Assembly: GCA_945862325.1 (NCBI GenBank)
Contig: CAMAXZ010000002.1
Location: forward strand, 154,849 to 218,848
DNA length: 64,000 nt
Source: Klebsiella pneumoniae
Lineage (GTDB): Bacteria; Myxococcota_A; UBA796; SXON01
Reading direction: 5' to 3'
The position numbers were made by a program, and so were the translations under genes. Within the stretch, counting starts at the first letter, position 1. Every line of letters begins with the position of its first letter. This document shows positions 10,214 through 21,897 of the stretch, piece by piece. Below the pieces are notes generated by a model. It was not told the origin of the DNA. It was given only the letters and a program-made list of their open reading frames with translations, and ran no database searches.

Positions 10214-11551
10214 CTACTTCCCGATGCAGAACCGCGAGAAGAGGCGGTCGAGCACCGCCTCCCGACTATCCCGCCCCACGAGGCGATCGAGGTGGCCCAC
10301 ACCGGCGAGGGTGAGCTCGATCGCCACGACGGGACCCGCGCCGTCACGGAGCGCGCGCGCCGCCTCCGCGACGTCCTCGGCGAGCGCGGCGAGCGCATCC
10401 GCCTGACGGCGGCTGGCGAGCACGACCTCTGCTTCGGCGGGGATCGTCGTCCCGACGGCGCTGGGGAGGCCGCTCCGGAGCGCGTCGACGCCGACGCCGG
10501 TCGACGCCGAAACCGCGAACGCGAACACGATCCCGCGTTCGGCGGCCCACGCGTCGCAGGCCGGATCCGGCGGGCGGTCGGTGAAGGTGCGCACCGCCAC
10601 CAGCGGTCGACCCCGGCTGCGGCGCCAGAGCGCGTCCCACTCGGCCGCAGGCGCACGATCCCCGGGGATGCACAGGAGCAGGAGATCGACCTCGGCGGCC
10701 GCTTCTCGCCCGAGTCGCACACCCTCGACCTCCACCGGGTCCGCGCCCTCGCGGTCCCCGGCGGTGTCGAGCAATGAGACGCGCGCGGTTCGGGTCTGGA
10801 GCGGAGCCTCGACCACGTCGCGCGTCGTGCCCGGCACCGGCGACACGATGGCGCGGGCCCGCCCCAACAAAGCGTTGAACAAGCTAGACTTCCCAGCGTT
10901 CACCGGCCCCACCAGGGCCACGCGCACGCCCTCCACGGCGGCCCGGCCCGCGGCAACGGTGCCCGCGGCGCGTCGCGCGCGGGTCGCCACCGACAGCAGG
11001 CGGTCGGCGAGGATGGAGTCCGCCCCCATCCCTTCTTCGTCCGGGTAGTCCACCGCCACCTCGAGCGTCGCGGCGAGGTCGACGAGCTCGTCGCGGAGGG
11101 ACGCGGCGAACGCGCTCACGGCACCGTCGACGCGCGCGCGCGCGGCGTCCACCCCGGCCATCGACGTCGCGGCGATGGTGTCGAGCACCGCCTCGGCTTG
11201 GGTCAGGTCGAGTTTGCCGGACACGAGGGCCCGCCGCGTGAACTCACCCGGGGACGCGACACGCGCGCCCGCGGCGCACAGCGCCGCCACGAGGCGCTCG
11301 ACGAGCAGGGGGTTCCCATGGCAGGAGATCTCCGCCACGTCCTCGCCCGTGTAGCTCTTCGGGGCCGCGAACCATGCGACGAGGCCCGAGTCGAACACGC
11401 CTGCTTCATCCCGGAGCCGCGCGTGGCGAACGGTCCACGGGGCGGGTACGCGCCCGCAGACCCGGCGAACGACGGCGTCGGCGCCTCGCCCGGACACCCG
11501 GACGAGCGCCGTCGCGCCGCGGCCCCACGGGGTCGCCGCGGCGACGATCAC
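10214..11551 (-). CDS. mnmE: tRNA modification GTPase MnmE (TrmE)
   Basis: IVAAATPWGRGATALVRVSGRGA; G1 GPVNAGKSSLFN; PGTTRD; DTAG; C-terminal FCIGK. Confidence 0.95.
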   Translation of the reverse strand: MIVAAATPWGRGATALVRVSGRGADAVVRRVCGRVPAPWTVRHARLRDEAGVFDSGLVAWFAAPKSYTGEDVAEISCHGNPLLVERLVAALCAAGARVASPGEFTRRALVSGKLDLTQAEAVLDTIAATSMAGVDAARARVDGAVSAFAASLRDELVDLAATLEVAVDYPDEEGMGADSILADRLLSVATRARRAAGTVAAGRAAVEGVRVALVGPVNAGKSSLFNALLGRARAIVSPVPGTTRDVVEAPLQTRTARVSLLDTAGDREGADPVEVEGVRLGREAAAEVDLLLLCIPGDRAPAAEWDALWRRSRGRPLVAVRTFTDRPPDPACDAWAAERGIVFAFAVSASTGVGVDALRSGLPSAVGTTIPAEAEVVLASRRQADALAALAEDVAEAARALRDGAGPVVAIELTLAGVGHLDRLVGRDSREAVLDRLFSRFCIGK

Positions 11552-11566
11552 GTCGCCGCCGATCGG

Positions 11567-12499
11567 CTACTCCTCGCCGTCGTCCGACGGCGCGGCCTTG
11601 CAGATCTCCACGCGGCGGTCCGCGCCTTCGCCTACGGACCGGGACGCGACGCCCGCGATCTCGGAGATCTCGACGTGTACGATACGCCGGTCGTAGCTGG
11701 ACAACTCGCGACGGATCACCTGCGCCTCTCCGGTCTCGAGGACCTTCTGGGCGAGCTTGCGCGCGAGCTTGCGGAGCTCGCCTTCGTCGTTCCCGCGCCG
11801 CGGGCCGCGATCCCGGCGATCGTCGCGACGAGGGCCGCGGTCGTCACGACCACGGCGATCGTCTCGGCCCGCGTCACGCGGGCGGTCGTCGGCGCCCGCG
11901 TCGCGCGGGCGGTCGTCGCGCGGGCGATCGTCACGCGGGCGGTCGTCGCGCGGGCGGTCGTCGCGCGAGCGGTCGTCGCGCGGGCGGTCGTCGCGCGGGC
12001 CGCGAAACTCACGGGGGCGATCGTCGCGATCGTCGCGCCCGCGATCGTCGCGCGGCTCGGAGCGGGCCACGTCGAACCGGAAGGACTGGTCGGGGAACTG
12101 GCCCACGAGCGCGCGTTCGAGCAAGTGCTGGATCGCGCGCAGGGTGGCGCCGCCACGGCCGACGAGGTGACGGCCCTCTTCGCCCACGTCCACGGTCACG
12201 ACGACCGCACCGCCGCGAACCTCGGCGTTGATGCCGCCCGTACGCTCCATCGCGGCGAGGAGGCCCTTGGTCCACGCTTCGGCCGCGGCCACCGGGGCGA
12301 CCGACGCCAGGTCCCGCGCCCACGCGAAGACGCGCACCGTGTCGGCGCCGATGCCGGTGCCCGTGGGGCTGCGGAAGTGCGCCAGGTCGAGCTTGTGCTC
12401 GACGAAGTTGGCGGGCACGCCGAGTTGGGCGGCCGCGTCCTCGATCGCGGCGCGCAGGGTGCGGCCTTCGGCGATCACGTGATTGGCGGGGATGGACAT
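11567..12499 (-). CDS. khpB: KhpB/Jag family RNA-binding protein (Jag-N, KH, R3H) with Arg/Asp-rich insert
   Basis: Jag-N start AEGRTLRAAIEDAAAQLGVP; GRGGATLRAIQHLLERA (KH); R3H-like C-terminus SSYDRRIVHVEISEIAGVASRSVGEGADRRVEI; syntenic with yidC. Confidence 0.88.
   Translation of the reverse strand: MSIPANHVIAEGRTLRAAIEDAAAQLGVPANFVEHKLDLAHFRSPTGTGIGADTVRVFAWARDLASVAPVAAAEAWTKGLLAAMERTGGINAEVRGGAVVVTVDVGEEGRHLVGRGGATLRAIQHLLERALVGQFPDQSFRFDVARSEPRDDRGRDDRDDRPREFRGPRDDRPRDDRSRDDRPRDDRPRDDRPRDDRPRDAGADDRPRDAGRDDRRGRDDRGPRRDDRRDRGPRRGNDEGELRKLARKLAQKVLETGEAQVIRRELSSYDRRIVHVEISEIAGVASRSVGEGADRRVEICKAAPSDDGEE
11790..12050 (-). repeat. 15-nt repeat encoding (PRDDR)n in KhpB linker
   Basis: Repeated 'cgtcgcgcgggcggt' on the plus strand; protein reads RDDRPRDDRSRDDRPRDDRPRDDRPRDDRPRD. 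Confidence 0.85.
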
Positions 12500-12508
12500 G
12501 GGACTCCG

Positions 12509-14146
12509 TCAGTCGTGCAGTTCGATCGGCTTGATCGACCGCGTGTTGTACCACTGCTGCGCGATGCTGAGCAGGGTGTTGAGGGCGTAGTACAGGGCGA
12601 GGCCCGACGGCAACCCGAACATGAACAGCGCGAAGACGAGCGGCATGATCCGCATCATCTGCTGTTGTGCGGGGTCCATCCCGGTCATCGGCGTGAGCTG
12701 TTGCTGGAGGATCATGCCGATGGCCATGATCGTCGGCAACACGCCGTACGGGTCGGGCGCGCTGAGGTCGCGCAAGTACAGGAAGTCCGCGTGGAACAGG
12801 TCCGGCGTGAACTGCAACCCCGTGTACAGCGCGAAGAACACCGGCATCTGGACGAGCATCGGGAGGCAGCCGCCGAGCGGGTTCACCTTGTGCTTGGTGA
12901 ACAGCGCGATCGTCTCGCGGTTGAGGGCTTCCTTGTCGTCCTTGAACCGCTCTTGCAGCTCCTTCAGCTTCGGCTGGATCGCCTGCATCATCTTCCCGCT
13001 GCGGAACGCCGTGGCGCTCAGGGGGTAGAACGCCAGGCGAATCGTGAAGGTCAGCAGGAGGATCGACACCCCCCAGTTTCCGACGCCGGCGTGGTAGATG
13101 TGGAGGATGAACAAGAGGATTTTCGCGAAAAAGCCGAACCAGCCGAGGTTCGCAGCGTCGCCGAGGTCCGACCCGAGCTGCTCGAGGCGCTCGACGTCCT
13201 TCGGACCGGTGAAGAGCCGCGCCTCCAACGTGACCGGCGCGCCGGGGGCGATGCGATCGGGCCCGACGAGGAACGCCCCCGTCTGGCCACCGGGCAGCGG
13301 CGCCCACTCGAGCGTCGTCCAGCCCGCGCCATCGACCGGGGCGATGGCGGCGAGGTGATAGCGATCTTCGACGCCGAACCAGGATACTTTGCCGATCATC
13401 GGATCGCGCGCGCTCAAGCCCGTCGGCGACAGGAGCTGTTGGAGCGCGCCATCGACCACCCCGGCGACGTGGGGGTTCATGTCGTAGGCGCCCGTGGGGT
13501 CGTCGAAGGTGCCGGCGATCCCGACCCAGAGCGGACCCTCGAGCGGGCGAGACGCCTCGAAGCGCGCCGTGTACGACCACACGTCCACCGACTCCGTCGG
13601 CGCGAACCGCTGCTCGACCGAGAAGCCGTCGCTGGCGGTCCGCAGGACGAGCGCGTCGCCCTCCACGGTCGTCGTCCAGGTGCCCATCGTCGAGGCGCGG
13701 TGGCCGCGGCCCGCAAGGGCGAACCGGACGTCTTCGCCGAGGAGCTTCTGCTGACCCTGCTCGGGGCCGTACGGCACCCAGGGCCCGCGCGACGTGCCGG
13801 TGACGAGGTTCATGATCCAGGTCCACCACGGGGTCACCTGGATTGCAGCTTGCGTGTTCGGCAGGGTGATCTGCCGCAGACCGCCGCCGCAGCCGTCGGC
13901 CTCGAGGGCCGCCATGTCCGACGCGATGCTTCGCGGAGACGGGTCGCACGCCACGGCCACCTCCGCCGGCGCTGGCGAGGGCACGGGGTCCGACGGCCTC
14001 GGCGCCGTGGGCGCTTCCGCCACGGGCGTGCCCGCGGCGGTGTCCGCGAGCTCGGGCGGGGGCAGGAAGAAGACCGACCAGACGTAGTAGATGATCAGGC
14101 AGAGGACGATGGCGAGCATCGCCCTGCGCTCGTTCGGGTCCTTCAC
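12509..14146 (-). CDS. yidC: Membrane protein insertase YidC
   Basis: GTG at 14146 gives VKDPNERRAMLAIVLCLIIYYVWSVFFLPPP; C-terminal NPLGGCLPMLVQMPVFFALY...PSGLALYYALNTLLSIAQQW. Confidence 0.95.
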   Translation of the reverse strand: MKDPNERRAMLAIVLCLIIYYVWSVFFLPPPELADTAAGTPVAEAPTAPRPSDPVPSPAPAEVAVACDPSPRSIASDMAALEADGCGGGLRQITLPNTQAAIQVTPWWTWIMNLVTGTSRGPWVPYGPEQGQQKLLGEDVRFALAGRGHRASTMGTWTTTVEGDALVLRTASDGFSVEQRFAPTESVDVWSYTARFEASRPLEGPLWVGIAGTFDDPTGAYDMNPHVAGVVDGALQQLLSPTGLSARDPMIGKVSWFGVEDRYHLAAIAPVDGAGWTTLEWAPLPGGQTGAFLVGPDRIAPGAPVTLEARLFTGPKDVERLEQLGSDLGDAANLGWFGFFAKILLFILHIYHAGVGNWGVSILLLTFTIRLAFYPLSATAFRSGKMMQAIQPKLKELQERFKDDKEALNRETIALFTKHKVNPLGGCLPMLVQMPVFFALYTGLQFTPDLFHADFLYLRDLSAPDPYGVLPTIMAIGMILQQQLTPMTGMDPAQQQMMRIMPLVFALFMFGLPSGLALYYALNTLLSIAQQWYNTRSIKPIELHD

Positions 14147-14367
14147 GAGGCCTCCCGCAAGGGCACGGGGTCGAGGCCCCCGGGATGGAAGGGATGGCAC
14201 TTGCAGATGCGCCGTACCCCCAGCCAGCTGCCGCGCCACGGGCCCCAGACCCGAATCGCCTCCGCGGTGTAGCGGCTGCAGGACGGGTAGAACCGGCACG
14301 AAGGAGGCATGAAGCGCGAGACCGTGAGCTGATACCCGCGGATCATCGACAACAGGAACCACGTCAC
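14143..14367 (-). CDS. yidD: Membrane protein insertion efficiency factor YidD
   Basis: MIRGYQLTVSRFMPPSCRFYPSCSRYTAEAIRVWGPWRGSWLGVRRICKCHPFHPGGLDPVP; GTG start overlaps the rnpA stop. Confidence 0.95.
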   Translation of the reverse strand: MTWFLLSMIRGYQLTVSRFMPPSCRFYPSCSRYTAEAIRVWGPWRGSWLGVRRICKCHPFHPGGLDPVPLREAS

Positions 14368-14720
14368 GGCCGGACCCTCGAGAACATGGTGGCGACCTCG
14401 CCGCGCAGCGCCTCGTAGCCCGCCGACGCGGACTCCGCGCGCGCGATGATCACCACGTCCCACGGGCCGCCCGGAGGCGCTCCGACGGCACGCACGGCCT
14501 CGCGAAGCCAACGCTTGACGCGGTTGCGAATCACGGCGATGCCCACCTTCCGGCTGACCGTCAACCCGACGCGCGTGAGCGCGCCCTCGCCGCGTCCGAC
14601 CAGAAGGAGGAGCGTGGACGAGCGGATCTTTCGTCCGCCCGACTGCACCCGCTCGTAGTCGGCGCGCCGCGTGAGGCGGCCTGGGCGACCGGAGACGCGT
14701 TCAGCTTCGCTTGGTTGCAA
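14364..14720 (-). CDS. rnpA: Ribonuclease P protein component
   Basis: [27 protein letters not shown]...[28 protein letters not shown]. Probable TTG start overlapping rpmH. Confidence 0.93.
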   Translation of the reverse strand: MQPSEAERVSGRPGRLTRRADYERVQSGGRKIRSSTLLLLVGRGEGALTRVGLTVSRKVGIAVIRNRVKRWLREAVRAVGAPPGGPWDVVIIARAESASAGYEALRGEVATMFSRVRP

Positions 14721-14865
14721 TGGTGACGACGAGGCGCTTCCGGCCCTTCGCGCGACGGCGCGAGAGCGTGGCGCGGCCTCCGGCCGTCTCCATGCGGGCC
14801 CGGAAGCCGTGGGTGCGCTTCCGCCGGATGTTGTGGGGCTGATACGTACGCTTCGGCTTGCTCAT
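14701..14865 (-). CDS. rpmH: 50S ribosomal protein L34
   Basis: [54 protein letters not shown]. Confidence 0.97.
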   Translation of the reverse strand: MSKPKRTYQPHNIRRKRTHGFRARMETAGGRATLSRRRAKGRKRLVVTIATKRS

Positions 14866-15166
14866 TTCGACCTCGTGCCTTGCAGGGACGCGTGCCGGAC
14901 GACCACGGCGCGATCGCGGGCCCTCGGCACGGCAGCGCCGGCTAACCCTGAGCCAGAAGAAAGGCAACCCCGAACATACCGGATCTTCGTAGACGATCCA
15001 ACATCAAGGCGCACTTTGGAATGATCTCGCGACGACGTGTCGCGGACTTGCAGGATCCGGCGGCTTGAGACTTCTCGGCCTCTGCGGTACACCTTCGAGC
15101 GGGCAGCGAGCACGTCGGGCAGCCCTCGGGTCAAGCAAGCGCACCGGTCGGTGCGAGGGGACGCAC

Positions 15167-16483
15167 GTGTCGGCGGATACCGAGTTTGAGCAGTTTTTGG
15201 CGCTTCTGGAGGCTCGAATCGGCGGCAGCGAGATGGACGTGTGGATTCGACCCGCGCTCCACCTCGCCAGCATCGAGGGGTCGCGCGTGCGCCTGCGCGT
15301 CTCGGGGCGGTACGGCTACTCTTGGATCCGCGACAACTTCCTCGGCGACATCAACACGGCGTGGTCGGAGGTGCTCGGCCGGCCGGTCGAAGTCGACTTC
15401 GACGTGGACGGCGCTGCGCCGGCCCCCGAAGTACCCGCCGCGCCCGCCGCGCGGCGAGCGGTGACCCACCTCGACAAGCGCATGACGTTCGACACGTTCG
15501 TCGTGGGCAAGTGCAACGAGTTCGCCAACGCCGCGGCGCTCGCCGTCGCCGACGCGCCCGGGCGGACCCACAACCCGCTGTTCATCTGGGGCGAGACCGG
15601 CCTCGGCAAGACGCACCTCGTGCACGCCATCGGCAACCAGGTCGCGGCGCGGTTCGGCGACGCCGGCGTGTACTACTGCACCGCCGAACAGTTCTTCGGT
15701 TCGATGGTGCGGGCGCTCCAGAATCGGTCGATCACCGAGTTCCGCGAGCGTTTCCGCACCCAGGTCGACCTGCTGCTGCTCGACGACGTGCAATTCATCG
15801 CGGGACGGGATCGTACGGAGGAAGAGCTCTTCCACGTGTTCGAGGCCATGAAGAACGAGGGCAAGCAGATCGTGTTCACGGCCGACGAAGCGCCGCGCGA
15901 CATCGGGAAGCTCGAGCCGCGGCTCCGGACCCGCTTCGAGGGCGGGCTGCTCGTCGACGTCGCCCCGCCCGACCCCGAGACGATGATGGCCATCCTCGCG
16001 TCGAAGGCGGTCGCGATGCGGCTAGACATCCCGCCGGACGTCCAGTACTGCATCGCCCAGCGCGTCCGAAACAGCGTGCGGGAGCTCGAGGGCGTGCTCA
16101 ACCGCCTCAACGCGATGCAGTCGTTCTACAACGAGCCGATCACCCTCCGCTTCGTGCAGGACCGCCTGAGCGACCTGGTCCCGCCCAAGGCCCCGCCGCC
16201 GAACACCGACGTCATCATCCAGCGCGTCGCCGACCACTTCTCCATCCGCGCGGCGGACATCAAGGGCGATCGTCGGCCGAAGAACATCGCCTACCCGCGA
16301 CAGGTGGCGATGTTCCTCACGCGCCGCCTGACGAACCTCTCGTTCCCGGAGATCGGGCGCGAGTTCAACCGCGACAACTCCACGGTGCAGCACGGCGTGA
16401 AGAAAGTCGAAGAGATCATCGAGACGAACCCGAACGCGCGCGCCGAGCTCGAGCTCCTGGAGCGCCTGTGCCGCGGCCTCTGA
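15167..16483 (+). CDS. dnaA: Chromosomal replication initiator protein DnaA
   Basis: GTG 15167 start; FVVGKCNEFANAAALAVADAPGRTHNPLFIWGETGLGKTHLVHAIGN; C-terminal DNA-binding GREFNRDNSTVQHGVKKVE. Confidence 0.97.
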   Translation: MSADTEFEQFLALLEARIGGSEMDVWIRPALHLASIEGSRVRLRVSGRYGYSWIRDNFLGDINTAWSEVLGRPVEVDFDVDGAAPAPEVPAAPAARRAVTHLDKRMTFDTFVVGKCNEFANAAALAVADAPGRTHNPLFIWGETGLGKTHLVHAIGNQVAARFGDAGVYYCTAEQFFGSMVRALQNRSITEFRERFRTQVDLLLLDDVQFIAGRDRTEEELFHVFEAMKNEGKQIVFTADEAPRDIGKLEPRLRTRFEGGLLVDVAPPDPETMMAILASKAVAMRLDIPPDVQYCIAQRVRNSVRELEGVLNRLNAMQSFYNEPITLRFVQDRLSDLVPPKAPPPNTDVIIQRVADHFSIRAADIKGDRRPKNIAYPRQVAMFLTRRLTNLSFPEIGREFNRDNSTVQHGVKKVEEIIETNPNARAELELLERLCRGL

Positions 16484-16757
16484 GCGTCGTCACCCCGCCG
16501 TGGCCTATGGACAACCCGGGGGACAAGTCGGAGGATATCCAGCGGATGTCCGATCGACGCCCGGAGGACGAATCGGGCGCCCGGGCCCAGCCTCTGCGGC
16601 GCGGCGCCCGACCGGTGGATAAGCCCGAGCTCATCCACGCGCGCTCCTGAGCTTGTCCCCGTGAGCCTCAGGCCGCAAACCTCCAAAAAACGCTCAATCC
16701 ACAATATCCACACCCATAGAAGAAGATCGAGAGATCGATCTTTTGGATCGAGATCAA
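16484..16757. other. Candidate chromosomal replication origin (oriC): AT-rich spacer with DnaA-box-like 9-mers between dnaA and dnaN
   Basis: Relatively AT-rich stretch 16680-16757 in an otherwise very GC-rich window. Near-consensus boxes: ATATCCACA (16704-16712), CAATCCACA (16695-16703), GGTGGATAA (16614-16622, reverse of TTATCCACC). Gene orientations diverge around it. Confidence 0.65.
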
Positions 16758-17870
16758 ATGGACTTCCTCATCCAGCGTGACGAGCTCCTCCGCGCCCTCA
16801 ACCGCGCCGTGGCCATCGTCGACAAGCGCCCGGCGAACGCGATCCTGGCGTGCGTGCTCGTGCAGGCCACGACCACGGGCGTCCGGTTCGTGGCCACCGA
16901 CAAGACCATCACCTTTCTGGGCGACTTCGACGCGAACGTGCGCACCCCCGGCGAAGCGGCGGTCGACGCGACGAACTTCTTCCAGACCGCGCGCGTCCTG
17001 CCGGCGGGCGCCGTTCACGTGCGCCTCGTCGACGGGCAGCGCATCGAGGTGCGCGCGGGCACGGCGTACTTCAAGCTGAACGCCTTCCCCGGGGTGGACT
17101 TCCCCGTCACCCCGCCGCTCGATCAGTCCCGCTCGATCCGGCTCGCGACGGCCGACCTTCGGCGCCTGATCAAGCAGACCCTGTTCTCGGTGGCGCCGGA
17201 CGACAACCGGTACGGGCTCAACGGCGCGCACGTCGAGGATGTCGCCGGCGACAAGCCGATGGTGCGCTTCGTGAGCACCGACGGCAACCGTTTGTCGTGG
17301 TCGCAGGCCCCCTACCAGGGCGATCTCGCGGTCGGGCGCAAGATGTTGCTGCCGCGCAAGGCCCTCGCCGAGATGGCAAAGCTCGTCGAGGGGCGGGACG
17401 ACGAGGTCGAGCTGGCCTTCGGTGAGCGCGCGGCGCTCGCGTCGCTGCCGGGCGTGCAGCTGCACATGCGGCTCCTGGAAGCGGACTTCCCCGACTACCG
17501 GCAGGTGCTCCCGTCGAGCTGGAAGCGCCGCGTGGTGGTGGAGCGCGAGGCCTTCGTCGAGGCTCTTCGCTGCGTGTCGGTGTTCGCGGCCGATGCCGCC
17601 CACTCGGTCAAGTTCGCCTTCAACGCGGACGGCATCGTGCTCACCGCCCGCAAGGCCGACGCTGGCGACGCCCGCGAGGAGCTCGCCGCCGACCTCACCG
17701 GCGAAGCGATCGTCATGGGGCTCAACGCGCGGTTCGTGCAGGACGTCCTGGATTCTCTCCCGGACGGCCGCCTGACCCTCGAGCTCGGGGAGACCCTCTC
17801 GCCGTGCATCGTGCGGGCGCAGGAAGAGTCGAACGCGCTCTTCGTGATCATGCCCCTGCGCCTGGACTGA
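16758..17870 (+). CDS. dnaN: DNA polymerase III beta sliding clamp
   Basis: MDFLIQRDELLRALNRAVAIVDKRPANAILACVLVQ; position after dnaA; C-terminal ESNALFVIMPLRLD (VMPMRL-like). Confidence 0.96.
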   Translation: MDFLIQRDELLRALNRAVAIVDKRPANAILACVLVQATTTGVRFVATDKTITFLGDFDANVRTPGEAAVDATNFFQTARVLPAGAVHVRLVDGQRIEVRAGTAYFKLNAFPGVDFPVTPPLDQSRSIRLATADLRRLIKQTLFSVAPDDNRYGLNGAHVEDVAGDKPMVRFVSTDGNRLSWSQAPYQGDLAVGRKMLLPRKALAEMAKLVEGRDDEVELAFGERAALASLPGVQLHMRLLEADFPDYRQVLPSSWKRRVVVEREAFVEALRCVSVFAADAAHSVKFAFNADGIVLTARKADAGDAREELAADLTGEAIVMGLNARFVQDVLDSLPDGRLTLELGETLSPCIVRAQEESNALFVIMPLRLD

Positions 17871-17877
17871 CGGGCGC

Positions 17878-18963
17878 GTGCACCTCACGCGCCTGCGCAC
17901 CGTCGGGTTTAGAAACCTGTCCGGCGACGCGCTCGACGTCGATGCGCCCCTCGTGGCGTTCGTCGGGGGCAATGGGCAAGGAAAGACGAACCTCCTCGAA
18001 GCGGTCGGGGTCCTGGGCACCCTGAAGAGCTTCCGCACCTCTCGCGTCGCCGAGGTCATTCGCCACGGCGACGATCGCGCGGACGTCGAGGGGGTCGGCG
18101 AGAGCGAGGGGTTCACGCGCACGTGGCGCTGGAGCTTCGGTGAGGGCGCGCGCGGACTCCGCCGGGACGATCGCGTGGTCGACGCGCTCGCGTGGCTGCG
18201 CAGCCTCCGCGCGACGACGTTCGCGCCGGCCGACACCGCGCTCGTGCGCGGGGAGCCGGCGCTGCGTCGGGCTCTCCTCGACCGCGCGGTGATGACGATC
18301 CGCCCGGACTACCTCGGTCCTGCGCGTGATCTGCGGCGCATCCTCGAGCACAAGTCGGCGCTTCTGCGCGCCTCGGGCGACGACGCTGCGCTCGACGTGC
18401 TCGACGAGCAGCTGGTGGCCGTCGGGGCGCGCGTGTCGGTCGCCCGATCGGCGGCCGTTCGGAGGCTCCGGCCGCTCTTCCAGACGATCTACGCGGATCT
18501 CTCGGATGGGGAGTCGGCGGACGTCGCCTACGAGTGTTCGCTCGGCGACCCGCACGACGCGTTGTTCGAGGCCGAGTTCGCCGCTCGACTCGCGCGGGCG
18601 CGTCGGCAGGAGCGTGCGTTGCGACGGCCCCTGGCCGGGCCGCAGCGCGACGATGTGGCGTTCCTGGTTCGCGGCGCGCCCGCCCGGGCGTTCGCCTCGC
18701 AGGGACAGGCGCGATCGGTCGTGCTCGCCTGGAAGCTCGCCGAGCTCGCCGTCGCGCGCGAAGACGGCGAAGCGCCCATGTTTTTGTTGGACGACCTCGG
18801 CAGCGAGCTGGATCCGGATCGCACCGCGCGCCTCGTTCGGCACGTTCGTGGCTTCGGCGCTCAGGTCTTCCTGACGACCACGGACGCGCGATTCCTCCCG
18901 GAGGGGGCCGCGGCGCGCGTGTACACCGTCGTCGGAGGGGCCGTGCGCGCGGTCGAGGCGTGA
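17878..18963 (+). CDS. recF: DNA replication and repair protein RecF
   Basis: VHLTRLRTVGFRNLSGDALDVDAPLVAFVGGNGQGKTNLLEAV; FASQGQARSVVLAWKLAEL; LLDDLGSELD. Confidence 0.95.
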   Translation: MHLTRLRTVGFRNLSGDALDVDAPLVAFVGGNGQGKTNLLEAVGVLGTLKSFRTSRVAEVIRHGDDRADVEGVGESEGFTRTWRWSFGEGARGLRRDDRVVDALAWLRSLRATTFAPADTALVRGEPALRRALLDRAVMTIRPDYLGPARDLRRILEHKSALLRASGDDAALDVLDEQLVAVGARVSVARSAAVRRLRPLFQTIYADLSDGESADVAYECSLGDPHDALFEAEFAARLARARRQERALRRPLAGPQRDDVAFLVRGAPARAFASQGQARSVVLAWKLAELAVAREDGEAPMFLLDDLGSELDPDRTARLVRHVRGFGAQVFLTTTDARFLPEGAAARVYTVVGGAVRAVEA

Positions 18964-19373
18964 CCGGCGCGTCGATGGGTGTCCCGGTGCGCCTTCGCTG
19001 GGCCGCGGCGTCCCTGGTGGTCGTGGCCGCTGGGCTGGCCTCCCGGCACCCCATGGCGCCGTCAGCCGTGCGCGCCTGGGCGGGCGACGTGCTCTACGCA
19101 GTGATGGCGTGGTGCCTCGTCGGGGTCGTCGCGCCCGGGGCGTCAGCCGGCGCCCGGGCGATCGCGGCCCTGGTGTTCTGTTGGAGCGTCGAGGTCTCCC
19201 AGCTCGTCGGGTGGGCGCCGCTCGACGCCGTGCGGGCGCATCGGGTCGGCGCGCTGGTGCTCGGTCGTGGATTCTTGTGGTCCGACATCGCGCTCTACGC
19301 CGTCGGCATCGTGAGCTGCCTGGCGTTCGAGCTGCTTCGGACACGTCCGACCGGGCCCGGCCCGTTCCGATGA
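18960..19373 (+). CDS. DUF2809-like small integral membrane protein
   Basis: Hydrophobic helices; AGDVLYAVMAWCLVGVVAP and FCWSVEVSQLVGWAPLDAVRAHRVGALVLGRGFLWSDIALYAVG resemble DUF2809. Confidence 0.7.
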   Translation: MTGASMGVPVRLRWAAASLVVVAAGLASRHPMAPSAVRAWAGDVLYAVMAWCLVGVVAPGASAGARAIAALVFCWSVEVSQLVGWAPLDAVRAHRVGALVLGRGFLWSDIALYAVGIVSCLAFELLRTRPTGPGPFR

Positions 19374-19474
19374 ACCGTGTTAGGGTGTCGGGTCGCCGGC
19401 GCCGTGCGCGAGCCGAATCCGCGCCGCTGGCGCGAGGTCGGCCGTGGGCCCGAGCGAGCAGGAGCTCCCGGTAG

Positions 19475-21883
<2,409 letters not shown>

Positions 21884-21897
21884 CGCCGGAGCGCCGC

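Noticed and set aside
11860-12005. Possible CRISPR-like array (regular short repeats)
   Set aside because: Repeats are contiguous 15-mers without spacers and lie in frame in khpB, encoding PRDDR.
11198-14272. 1024-aa plus-strand ORF
   Set aside because: Antisense to mnmE/khpB/yidC; composition artefact.
14866-15166. oriC in the rpmH-dnaA spacer
   Set aside because: No DnaA-box-like 9-mers found by eye; the dnaA-dnaN spacer is a better candidate.
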